This document shows, in pieces, positions 5,172 to 12,019 of a stretch of DNA of 19,278 nucleotides. Position 1 is the stretch's first letter; each line of letters begins with the position of its first letter. The translations under genes were made by a program, and so were the position numbers. The stretch covers positions 1-19,278 of the forward strand of contig VSOA01000038.1 of NCBI GenBank assembly GCA_009774585.1. Direction: 5' to 3'. Source of the DNA: Lachnospiraceae bacterium. Lineage in GTDB: Bacteria; Bacillota; Clostridia; Lachnospirales; Lachnospiraceae. Under the pieces are notes generated by a model. It was not told the DNA's origin. It was given only the letters and a program-made list of their open reading frames with translations, and did not search any database.

Positions 5172-6122
5172 ATGATAGTACAACACAACATTACAGCAAT
5201 GAATTCCAACAGAATGCTTGGTCTGACAACAAGCGCACAGGCTAAGTCAACAGAGAAGTTATCATCCGGTTACAAGATCAACCGTGCAGCAGACGATGCA
5301 GCAGGTCTTGCGATTTCCGAGAAGATGAGACGTCAGGTGAGAGGTCTTACACAGGCATCCGCTAACGCACAGGACGGTATCAGTGCAGTACAGACGGCAG
5401 AAGGCGCCCTGACAGAAGTGCATGATATGTTACAGAGAATCAATGAGCTGTCCGTAAAGGGTGAGAACGGCACGATGACAACAACAGACCGTGCATACAT
5501 CCAGAGAGAAATTGGACAGTTAATGAGTGAAATTGACCGTGTACAGAGCACAACGACCTTCAACGAGATGAACTTATTAGACGGTGATTTCACAGGCAAG
5601 GGCCTTCAGGTAGGTGCAGAGGCTGGACAGCACATCGATATCGACATCGAAAATATGTCTATGAAAGGTTTGGCTGACAATATCAATACCAAGCTTTACA
5701 CAGCAGTCACCTTCCACCAGTTAGATAAAGATGGATCTGTTAAAGACAAAGAAGTAAAAATGACTTCCGAAATGGGTAATAAATTGATTACCACCTTTAC
5801 AGGCTTGACAGCAGGCAGCGAAAAAACTGTTGCAACGCAGAAGGATTTCAACTCCTTAAATGCATTCGCAAAGGCTGCACTGGCACTGGTATCCCAGCAG
5901 AGATCTGATCTTGGTGCCGTACAGAACAGACTTGAGCATACGATCAACAACCTTGATAACGTAGTAGAGAACACCACATCTGCAGAAGCAGCGATCCGTG
6001 ATACAGACATCGCTACAGAGATGGTTAAGTACGCGAACAACAACATCTTGCAGCAGGCAGGTACATCCATGTTATCACAGGCAAATCAGTCCAACCAGTT
6101 GGCTCTGTCCTTACTCGGTTAA
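5172..6122 (+). CDS. fliC: Flagellin
   Basis: 316-residue flagellin, the filament subunit exported through the flagellar type III apparatus (no signal peptide). The N-terminal D0/D1 part (MIVQHNITAMNSNRMLG, then KLSSGYKINRAADDAAGLAI) covers about residues 1-140 and the C-terminal D1/D0 part (NRLEHTINNLDNVVENTT, ending SNQLALSLLG) about 225-316. The central variable region is short, so surface D2/D3 domains are probably absent. The D1 segment LQRINELSVKGENGT corresponds to the TLR5-recognised region. The start at 5172 is set by GGAGG at 5161-5165 and by the family's MIVQHN start. No convincing sigma-28 promoter lies between csrA and this gene, so transcription probably comes through csrA from the invertible promoter. 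Confidence 0.95.
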   Translation: MIVQHNITAMNSNRMLGLTTSAQAKSTEKLSSGYKINRAADDAAGLAISEKMRRQVRGLTQASANAQDGISAVQTAEGALTEVHDMLQRINELSVKGENGTMTTTDRAYIQREIGQLMSEIDRVQSTTTFNEMNLLDGDFTGKGLQVGAEAGQHIDIDIENMSMKGLADNINTKLYTAVTFHQLDKDGSVKDKEVKMTSEMGNKLITTFTGLTAGSEKTVATQKDFNSLNAFAKAALALVSQQRSDLGAVQNRLEHTINNLDNVVENTTSAEAAIRDTDIATEMVKYANNNILQQAGTSMLSQANQSNQLALSLLG

Positions 6123-6196
6123 CGGATATTCTCCGGTACACATGCAGACTGCGTAAGTATACGGAATATCATATTAAGAGTTCATATGTTGTGTAA

Positions 6197-6230
6197 GAAC
6201 GACCGCATCCGCTTCCGGGTGCGGTTGTTC
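6197..6230 (+). terminator. Flagellin transcription terminator
   Basis: A 15-bp stem (GAACGACCGCATCCG at 6197-6211 with CGGGTGCGGTTGTTC at 6216-6230, two G-T wobbles) and a 4-nt CTTC loop, 75 bp after the flagellin stop. The following DNA is T-rich (GTTATGCAGTTGTTCGTT) but has no clean T-run, so termination may be partial or act mainly as a 3' stabiliser. Confidence 0.65.
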
Positions 6231-6253
6231 GTTATGCAGTTGTTCGTTATGCG
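6224..6253 (+). repeat. 15-bp tandem duplication at the flagellin terminator
   Basis: GTTGTTCGTTATGC is repeated head to tail at 6224-6237 and 6239-6252 (period 15; the fifteenth base is A then G). It overlaps the descending arm of the terminator stem. The rest of the gene-free stretch up to 6488 is AT-rich and contains no gene or structure that I can support. Confidence 0.8.
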
Positions 6254-6488
6254 TTTGTATCATTTTTGCATCATTTCATTGACAGGTCTTGCTATTTTGC
6301 TCTTAAACTGTCATACTAATCCATACGCTGATAATAATTTGGATCAATTGAATATATACTATAATCAATATCAAATGAATATCCTATTGTCTTGTATCGT
6401 CAATGTTCTGCACACATCATTTGATTTGTGCCGTAGCATTCATTGCAGAATACCATATGACAGATAATGGGAAATTACGGAGGACATT

Positions 6489-7925
6489 ATGAAGAAAAAC
6501 AATGTGATCAGACACTTTATGAACAAAATGCCGGCATATGCTTTATCCTGTGCCCTGCTTCTTGGCACAGCCGCCTGCTGCACAGCCTGCGGTTCAGATC
6601 CGGGTACCGATGCCGGAAGCACTCCCGGCTCGAATGAGACGGCGGATTCTTCCGAAGACAGCGCACAGCAATCTGCAGATACCGCCGGCAATGATAATGA
6701 CGGACAAATCGCGACAGATTCCCCGGGAAACAACTCTACGGAAAATTCCGAGAGCGAATCTGACACATCTGTCGGCAATGACCCGTCTCATATTACGATT
6801 ACTATGAACGAAGAAGAAAACAACAAATCCGCCGAGGACGGCACGGTCTATCTATACAAAAGCAGTTCTTATCCGACCGTCTCCATTGAGGGAAACGAGG
6901 CAGCCGCCGACAAAATCAACGCCGATATCCTTTCTCGGGTTAGTTCCTTTAATGACAATCCCGAAGTGGAGATATGGGGCAAAGAATATCTTGACATGTT
7001 TGAAACTGACAGTGAGGATTTTGAGAAAGAATCCATCACTTTCACAGGTTATAGCGAAGACTTATCTTTTCAGACGAAAAGGGCTGACAGTAATGTCATT
7101 TCATTCACTATGACCTACTATGCATATACGGGCGGTGCACACGGGAATTACGATACCATCGGTATCAACTACAATGCCAAAACCGGCGATTTGATTAGTT
7201 TTACAGATTTAAGCGAAGATGACGCCGCTTTTCATGAAGACACTCTCGCCTATAACCAGAACCTTGCTAAGACAGAATACTATAAAGAGCGCATGTTCTC
7301 GGAGGATGCCATTACTGACGGCACGCTGGAATCCGTGCTGTATGCAGACGATTCCTGGTATCTGTCCACCTCCGGTCTGGTATTTATGAGCGGTCCCTAT
7401 GCTCTTGGTCCCTTCGCCGCCGGTATCATTGAGTTCATCATTCCCTACCGTGATTTAGCCGACATGGGCTTTCAAAATACCTATGCCTACACGGACAGAT
7501 TCGTAATGAGGCTGTCCCCCAAGGAAACTTACTATTATGATCTGAACCGTGACGGCAGTGAAGATTCTATTCTTATTTATAATGAAGACGCGGTTTCGGA
7601 TGATGGCTCTTTTCAGACGAAACGGCACATGATCATCAATGATGTCGATTTCGCCCAGAGCGGAGATGAAGAAATTCAGACACAATTCGCGCAGACATTT
7701 ACCACATGGCCGGAAACGCCTTTGTACTTGTATGACCTTGTCCCCGACGACAATTATGTGGAACTCATGTTTGTGTCCGGAGAGGACATAGACACCGAGT
7801 ATGTCTATTACAGTTATTTCTACCGTTATCTGGAAGACGGCTCCCTTACCTATCTCGGCAAGACAGAAGGCGATGCCGCCGACCCGACGATAGATACCTC
7901 CGTTCTTACGGTCAGCAACGAGTAG
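6489..7925 (+). CDS. Lipoprotein with DUF4163/DUF3298-type domain (RsiV/PdaC-like)
   Basis: 478-residue secreted, probably lipidated protein. The signal peptide ends in GTAACCTACGSD, with Cys30, Cys31 or Cys34 as possible lipidation sites; none has a perfect lipobox. A long Ser/Asp/Asn/Gly-rich linker runs to about residue 100. The next domain has YPTVSIEGNEAAADKINADI, the family signature YYAYTGGAHGNYD and TGDLISFTDL, then EFIIPYRDLADM, as in DUF4163 plus DUF3298 proteins (extracellular parts of RsiV and PdaC). The C-terminal ~150 residues (from YYYDLNRDGSEDSILIYNE, which resembles a calcium-binding VCBS/FG-GAP-like loop) are an extra acidic beta-rich module. The RBS GGAGG precedes ATG by 6 nt. 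Family members bind lysozyme or deacetylate glycans, but no catalytic motif is recognised here. Confidence 0.8.
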   Translation: MKKNNVIRHFMNKMPAYALSCALLLGTAACCTACGSDPGTDAGSTPGSNETADSSEDSAQQSADTAGNDNDGQIATDSPGNNSTENSESESDTSVGNDPSHITITMNEEENNKSAEDGTVYLYKSSSYPTVSIEGNEAAADKINADILSRVSSFNDNPEVEIWGKEYLDMFETDSEDFEKESITFTGYSEDLSFQTKRADSNVISFTMTYYAYTGGAHGNYDTIGINYNAKTGDLISFTDLSEDDAAFHEDTLAYNQNLAKTEYYKERMFSEDAITDGTLESVLYADDSWYLSTSGLVFMSGPYALGPFAAGIIEFIIPYRDLADMGFQNTYAYTDRFVMRLSPKETYYYDLNRDGSEDSILIYNEDAVSDDGSFQTKRHMIINDVDFAQSGDEEIQTQFAQTFTTWPETPLYLYDLVPDDNYVELMFVSGEDIDTEYVYYSYFYRYLEDGSLTYLGKTEGDAADPTIDTSVLTVSNE

Positions 7926-7932
7926 CCTCCTG

Positions 7933-7950
7933 ATTGAAAGGTCAATTTTA
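7933..7950 (+). terminator. Weak terminator between convergent genes
   Basis: ATTGA (7933-7937) and TCAAT (7942-7946) form a 5-bp stem with an AAGG loop, running into TTTTA. It is short and low in GC, so support is limited. It is the only candidate in the 46-bp gap between the lipoprotein and the convergent glycosyltransferase gene. Confidence 0.3.
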
Positions 7951-7971
7951 CGGCAAAAGAAAACGCAGCAT

Positions 7972-9117
7972 TTATATCAGATATTTCATGAGACAGCCCG
8001 TAACTTCCGCAAGCTCTTTCTCCTCTGTGATAAAGAGTCTTGCGGAAGCTTCTATGGCAATGCCGCTCACCTTTTCCCGCTTCAGAAATTGAATGTCCGA
8101 CTCACTCGGCTGCTTTACTTTGCAATCATTCACAGTCTCATTCAACCTGCCAAAATAATGCATCAGTTCTGCAAATATTTTCTCTCGGTCAGCCGTCTCT
8201 TTCTGGTGTTTCTCTCTGATTCTGTCAAGCACACTTTCTCCGTATGTCTGTCTCTCCAATTCGCAGACGGCAATGACCTGCATGGACATTTTCAGTTCTC
8301 CCGTGATATCTGAAGCCTCCATAAGCACATCCGGCCTTTTTTCCAGCACACTTAAGAAATACTCTTTGGCACCCGCAAGGTCTCCCTGTGCAAAATAATC
8401 CGCCAGTCTCTCCTTCATCTGCTTCGTCTCATACTTCTCGGTGGTCATACCGACTTTACACTCATAGACCTTAAGTCCCTTCACTTCCGCCCATACAAGC
8501 AACAGAAATTCTGAGATAAAACCGTATACCCGCTTGTGATAATCATCGTACCCGCTGGGGTCAATCCGCTTCTCCACTTCTGCAAAAATAGCAAAAAGCC
8601 ACTCGGCATACTCGTCATACAGTTCCTTGGAAGACACCATCATATTGCCGAAATAAGTGCCTCTATCATGAACCAGACGTTCAAAAGTATCATAGTAAGC
8701 CGGATACATCTGCCTGATGACCTCCCCCGTAGTCACCAGATCGAAGATGTTGTAGTCGCTCGCATAGCCGTCAAAATATGAAAAGTTTAATTTCAATTTC
8801 TTGGATGTAATGATATCATAATCTTTCAGGATAGACAGATAATCCTCCTCATTAAGAATCCTGCCCTCCTCGGTGCAGAAATACCTCCTATAATGACAGA
8901 TTCCGACATAATCTGATGTACGGATATTCTTCCACACCCAGTACACGCCTGTCAGCTCCCCGTAATAGCAGTTCTTATCGGATATGTTATCGCCCGTATT
9001 GTCTCCTGCATAACCATAATCCTGCGCCCCGGCACGACCTACATGTAACGGCATGTAGATGGAGTCCTCCGGCGTCTTAAATTTCTTATGTGTCATTGTA
9101 AAAATCGTAACCGACAT
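7972..9117 (-). CDS. DUF4422 glycosyltransferase-like protein
   Basis: 381-residue protein. The first ~230 residues carry the DUF4422 pattern of capsule/exopolysaccharide glycosyltransferases: VTIFTMTHKKF near the start, MPLHVGRAG, the acidic GDNTGDNISDKNCYYGELTG, YWVWKN and YVGICHYRRYF. The C-terminal ~150 residues are a charged, helical extension (AEVKGLKVYECKVG onward) not typical of the minimal domain. It probably adds a sugar to a polysaccharide or surface protein in the cytosol. It is a lone gene, not within a capsule cluster, but lies 3 kb from flagellin, so flagellin glycosylation is possible but unproven. It has its own promoter (9207-9235) and a palindrome-rich leader. The RBS AGAGGA is about 9 nt before ATG. 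Confidence 0.82.
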   Translation of the reverse strand: MSVTIFTMTHKKFKTPEDSIYMPLHVGRAGAQDYGYAGDNTGDNISDKNCYYGELTGVYWVWKNIRTSDYVGICHYRRYFCTEEGRILNEEDYLSILKDYDIITSKKLKLNFSYFDGYASDYNIFDLVTTGEVIRQMYPAYYDTFERLVHDRGTYFGNMMVSSKELYDEYAEWLFAIFAEVEKRIDPSGYDDYHKRVYGFISEFLLLVWAEVKGLKVYECKVGMTTEKYETKQMKERLADYFAQGDLAGAKEYFLSVLEKRPDVLMEASDITGELKMSMQVIAVCELERQTYGESVLDRIREKHQKETADREKIFAELMHYFGRLNETVNDCKVKQPSESDIQFLKREKVSGIAIEASARLFITEEKELAEVTGCLMKYLI

Positions 9118-9144
9118 TGTTTCTTAATCCTCTTCTCATATATT

Positions 9145-9181
9145 TAGAATGAATTCATTCTATAAATCTAAGCATATGCTT
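9145..9181. promoter_or_regulatory. Two perfect palindromes in the glycosyltransferase leader
   Basis: TAGAATGAATTCATTCTA (9145-9162) is a perfect 18-bp palindrome and AAGCATATGCTT (9170-9181) a perfect 12-bp palindrome, 7 bp apart. Both lie between the predicted start of the minus-strand promoter (about 9200) and the gene (9117). The longer one resembles the palindromic operators bound by TetR-type repressors. No such regulator is encoded in the window. Confidence 0.55.
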
Positions 9182-9206
9182 CCCCGTAACTGCCCAACCT
9201 TTGTTT

Positions 9207-9235
9207 ATTTTATCACAGTTTCATCTATTCATAAA
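9207..9235 (-). promoter_or_regulatory. Promoter of the DUF4422 gene
   Basis: Minus strand: -10 TAAAAT (9207-9212) preceded by TGA (extended -10), -35 TTTATG (9230-9235), 17-nt spacing. The predicted leader is about 80 nt and contains the palindromes at 9145-9181. Confidence 0.5.
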
Positions 9236-9252
9236 ACAAAATCTAAAATGTA

Positions 9253-9291
9253 TTGACATTTTAAATCATTGTGATATCATAATGATATCAA
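9253..9291 (+). promoter_or_regulatory. SPFH operon promoter overlapped by tandem TGATATCA boxes
   Basis: Consensus -35 TTGACA (9253-9258), 16-nt spacer, -10 TATCAT (9275-9280). Two copies of the 8-bp palindrome TGATATCA (9273-9280 and 9284-9291), 11 bp apart (one helical turn), cover the -10 and the start site. Tandem 8-bp palindromic boxes are the kind of operator bound by ribbon-helix-helix dimers such as MetJ, and the second gene of this operon encodes a ribbon-helix-helix protein. Confidence 0.65.
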
Positions 9292-9377
9292 ATAAATATT
9301 CTATTGGAAGCAAATGCCGAAATACTGCATACATACAGCATCTATTTCATTACTATGGCTTCAGAACGGAGGACTTC

Positions 9378-10430
9378 ATGGATGATAAAATTTTAGAAGA
9401 AAAACTGATTCAGGGTAAAAAGAACGGATTGTTCATGCTGCTTATCACGCTTTTACTCTATATCCTAGCGATTGTGGGACTCATCATCGGCATTATAAAC
9501 TTCGAGGCTGAGACTGACACTCCGCTTACAACGGCGCTTTTTGTCATATGTCTGATATTTATATGTCTCGGCTGGATTATCTTCTGCGGACTGAAAGTTT
9601 TAAAACCGCAGGAAGCGTTGGTGCTGACTCTGTTCGGTAAATATATTGGAACACTCAAAGGCGACGGTTTCTATTTCGTCAATCCTTTCTGTGCCGGCGT
9701 CAATCCGGCTTCTCATACGAAACTGAGCCAGAGCGACGACGTGAAAGGTCTTAGCAGTGCAAACGGCGCGCTGGTCATAGCCGATGCGGCTTCGAACATC
9801 CGGCTGGAAGCACCCTCCAATAAACTTTCGCTGAAAATTATGACCTTAAACAACAGCCGCCAGAAAATCAACGACTGTCTCGGCAATCCTATCGAAATCG
9901 GCATTGCAGTGACATGGCGCATCGTAGACACCGCCAAAGCCGTCTTCAATGTAGATAATTATAAAGAATTTCTATCTTTGCAATGTGACAGCGCCCTTCG
10001 CAACATTGTACGCATCTATCCTTACGACGTAGCGCCCAACGTGGACACTACCGGAGACGGTCTGGCTGACGAAGGCAGTCTGCGTGGTTCGAGCGAAATC
10101 GTAGCCGGAAAGATACGGGATGAAATTCAGACCAGAGTGGAAGACGCAGGTATCGAGATTGTGGAGGCAAGAATCACGTATCTTGCATACGCACCTGAGA
10201 TTGCCGCAGTAATGTTGCAGAGACAGCAGGCGTCTGCTATCATAGACGCAAGAAAGATGATTGTTGACGGCGCAGTTGGCATGGTAGAAATGGCATTGGA
10301 GCGCTTAAATGAAAGTCATACCGTCGAACTGGACGAAGAACGCAAAGCAGCCATGGTTTCCAACCTGTTAGTCGTTCTGTGCGGCAACCATGATGCCCAG
10401 CCGGTGGTCAACTCCGGAAGTCTCTACTAA
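9378..10430 (+). CDS. SPFH/band-7 domain membrane protein
   Basis: 350-residue protein. Two N-terminal hydrophobic helices (about residues 18-40 and 50-70) are followed by a band-7/SPFH domain starting VLKPQEALVLTLFGKYIGTLKGDGFYFVNPF (first 20 residues most diagnostic), with strand ITVEIGIAVTWRIVD-like sequence near 175, and the helical region VEDAGIEIVEARITYLAYAPEI near 255. The C-terminus NSGSLY looks like the conserved end of this subfamily. The start at 9378 is set by GGAGG at 9368-9372; longer in-frame starts would lie inside or upstream of the promoter at 9253-9291. SPFH proteins oligomerise in membrane microdomains and often modulate proteases or channels. The function of this clostridial type, followed by a ribbon-helix-helix gene, is not established. 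Confidence 0.88.
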   Translation: MDDKILEEKLIQGKKNGLFMLLITLLLYILAIVGLIIGIINFEAETDTPLTTALFVICLIFICLGWIIFCGLKVLKPQEALVLTLFGKYIGTLKGDGFYFVNPFCAGVNPASHTKLSQSDDVKGLSSANGALVIADAASNIRLEAPSNKLSLKIMTLNNSRQKINDCLGNPIEIGIAVTWRIVDTAKAVFNVDNYKEFLSLQCDSALRNIVRIYPYDVAPNVDTTGDGLADEGSLRGSSEIVAGKIRDEIQTRVEDAGIEIVEARITYLAYAPEIAAVMLQRQQASAIIDARKMIVDGAVGMVEMALERLNESHTVELDEERKAAMVSNLLVVLCGNHDAQPVVNSGSLY

Positions 10431-10511
10431 TACAGCAGGCTCTAAGCTGTACCGATACATCAGCCATTAGACTGCGGCAACTTCCTATCACACAAAGAAA
10501 GGTCGGACACT

Positions 10512-10715
10512 ATGGGAGATTCAGGCAAGAAACAAGTGCCCCTCAGATTATCTGCAAAGCTTTATGATGCCATCGCTTCATGGGCGGAAGATGACTTCCG
10601 CTCCGTGAATGGGCAGATTGAGTATCTTTTGACCGAATGTGTCAGGCAGCGCAAGAAAAACGGAAAATATGTATCCGACGAAATTGACGTACCGCCTGAA
10701 CTGGATATCAAATAG
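10512..10715 (+). CDS. Ribbon-helix-helix (Arc/MetJ-type) small protein
   Basis: 67-residue protein with one Arc-type ribbon-helix-helix domain: strand KQVPLRLSAKLYDAIASWAE, then DFRSVNGQIEYLLTECV, where the RSVN-x-x-I pattern matches the second helix start of Arc-like repressors, and a charged tail. RHH proteins are obligate dimers that insert a beta-ribbon into tandem DNA sites. It lies 81 bp after the SPFH gene with its own RBS (AGAAAGG, about 9 nt from ATG), so it is probably cotranscribed. It is a natural candidate to bind the tandem TGATATCA boxes at the operon promoter. It is not accompanied by a toxin gene, so a toxin-antitoxin role is unlikely. Confidence 0.8.
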   Translation: MGDSGKKQVPLRLSAKLYDAIASWAEDDFRSVNGQIEYLLTECVRQRKKNGKYVSDEIDVPPELDIK

Positions 10716-10733
10716 ATTTGCTATCATTTGTCC

Positions 10734-11450
10734 CTACAACGTATTTTTGCTTCCTAAATTATATGGGCAGACATCCCTGCACTTGTGACATGAAATGACC
10801 CATGATTGTAACCGCTCGTCATCCCCGAAAGCATAATTCCAACAGACCTGCTGCTTAAGTTCCCGTTCTTCCAGCGCGCTTACCGGGCAGACTTCCACAC
10901 AGCGGTTACAATCATTACAAATATTCTCTTTCAGCACATCCGGCTCTAATTCCCGTTCACACAAAACCGCTCCCAGCCAGACCATGCTCCCAAACTCCGG
11001 TGTGATCAACAGAGAATGTCTCCCTATCGTTCCGAGCCCCGCTGCCTGCGCGGCATGTTTCTGCGATACAATAGACCGATACCGTCCTGTTTTCTCATCC
11101 CACACACTTTCATTGGTGGGAATTGGCACACAGACTGCTCCTCTTTTCTCCATCTCAATACAAAAATCAAGCGCTATGGCATCCATCTTCGGCGTGACAG
11201 AGTTGCGCACCCTTGTATACGGAACTGAACTGCTACACCGCAGTGTTCCTACAGGAAATCTGCATCCGAAAGAAATGACTGACTTACAAGACGGCATCAC
11301 ATCAAGCGGATGAAACCCCTCCGGCGCACCATCGAATCTATCCATACTCGCAATGCCGCATAAATCTGCTCCCAAAGACAGCATAAGTTCCTTGACGTTC
11401 CGGCTTGTTAATGTAGCTGTGACAGTATCATTCTTGTCGAATGTATTCAT
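10734..11450 (-). CDS. Epoxyqueuosine-reductase-like double [4Fe-4S] cluster protein
   Basis: 238-residue protein. The C-terminus carries two cysteine sets for [4Fe-4S] clusters: Cys178-x2-Cys181-x2-Cys184-x3-Cys188-Pro and Cys203 with Cys221-x2-Cys224-x3-Cys228-Pro. The N-terminal half (LGADLCGIASMDRF at about 27-39, AAQAAGLGTIGRHSLLITPEFGSMVWLG at about 133-160, in part) resembles the QueG fold. It is much shorter than true QueG (about 380 residues) and lacks its HEAT-repeat end, so it probably belongs to the small clostridial subgroup often labelled epoxyqueuosine reductase without proof. The start at 11450 is chosen for AAGGAG about 11 nt upstream; a longer in-frame ATG at 11582 would add 44 residues with no family resemblance and overlap the next gene. 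Confidence 0.82.
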   Translation of the reverse strand: MNTFDKNDTVTATLTSRNVKELMLSLGADLCGIASMDRFDGAPEGFHPLDVMPSCKSVISFGCRFPVGTLRCSSSVPYTRVRNSVTPKMDAIALDFCIEMEKRGAVCVPIPTNESVWDEKTGRYRSIVSQKHAAQAAGLGTIGRHSLLITPEFGSMVWLGAVLCERELEPDVLKENICNDCNRCVEVCPVSALEERELKQQVCWNYAFGDDERLQSWVISCHKCRDVCPYNLGSKNTL

Positions 11451-11556
11451 GAAAATCTGTTCTCCTTCAAATAAATCTATACTCACATGACAATGCTGTT
11501 CACTTAATATCTGGCATTTGAAACGAAATTTCATGCCACTGTGCACGTAAATCTTC

Positions 11557-12018
11557 TCAGATAATATAATTGACAACCGCATAAATTACATGGCAGACCG
11601 CAAAAACGGTGCATGGAACCACAGCTATCATATTCTTTCTGTCAATCGCAAAAAATAAAAATGAAAGACACGGCGGGATTGTCAGTCCAAATATAACGGG
11701 TACATTTACGATGCCCAGATAATAGATGATCCAGCTCACATAATATAGAAAACAGCAGGCAAATACAGCAATAGTCCAAGACGTAATACTTATTTTATAC
11801 CCGCCAGCTTTTACCTGTTCCGTATTCCTGACAAAGCACAACGCTGCCACCATCAATACCTGACATACGGAAGCAATGGTATCAAGCGCTGCCGTTGCCG
11901 ATTCTGCCCTTAAGATATCGTTTGGCGCCGGAACCGCAAACCAGATAAAATTGGGAATCATAATCGCTAAAAACAGTACCAGTCCCCAAATATCAAAACA
12001 TAGATTGTATTTTTTCAC
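11557..12018 (-). CDS. Small multi-pass membrane protein, unknown function
   Basis: 153-residue hydrophobic protein with about five predicted membrane segments: IWGLVLFLAIMIPNFIWF near the N-terminus, SVCQVLMVAALCF, WTIAVFACCFLYYVSWIIYY, VPVIFGLTIPPCLSFLFF and MIAVVPCTVFAVCHVIYAVV. The loop IPNFIWFAVPAPNDILR looks characteristic, but I do not recognise an established function. A GTG start at 12018 is preferred: GGGAGG lies 6 nt upstream, and the stop of the previous gene is one base before it, implying translational coupling. The ATG at 12084 would lie inside that gene. Confidence 0.7.
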   Translation of the reverse strand: MKKYNLCFDIWGLVLFLAIMIPNFIWFAVPAPNDILRAESATAALDTIASVCQVLMVAALCFVRNTEQVKAGGYKISITSWTIAVFACCFLYYVSWIIYYLGIVNVPVIFGLTIPPCLSFLFFAIDRKNMIAVVPCTVFAVCHVIYAVVNYII

Positions 12019-12019
12019 A

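Noticed and set aside
6186..6467. 93-codon plus-strand open frame after flagellin
   Set aside because: It overlaps the flagellin terminator stem and the 15-bp tandem repeat, has no RBS, and its composition looks like random AT-rich translation.
8808..8820. TGATATCATAATC copy of the SPFH operator box
   Set aside because: It lies inside the glycosyltransferase coding region as ordinary Tyr-Asp-Ile-Ile codons, with a single box only.
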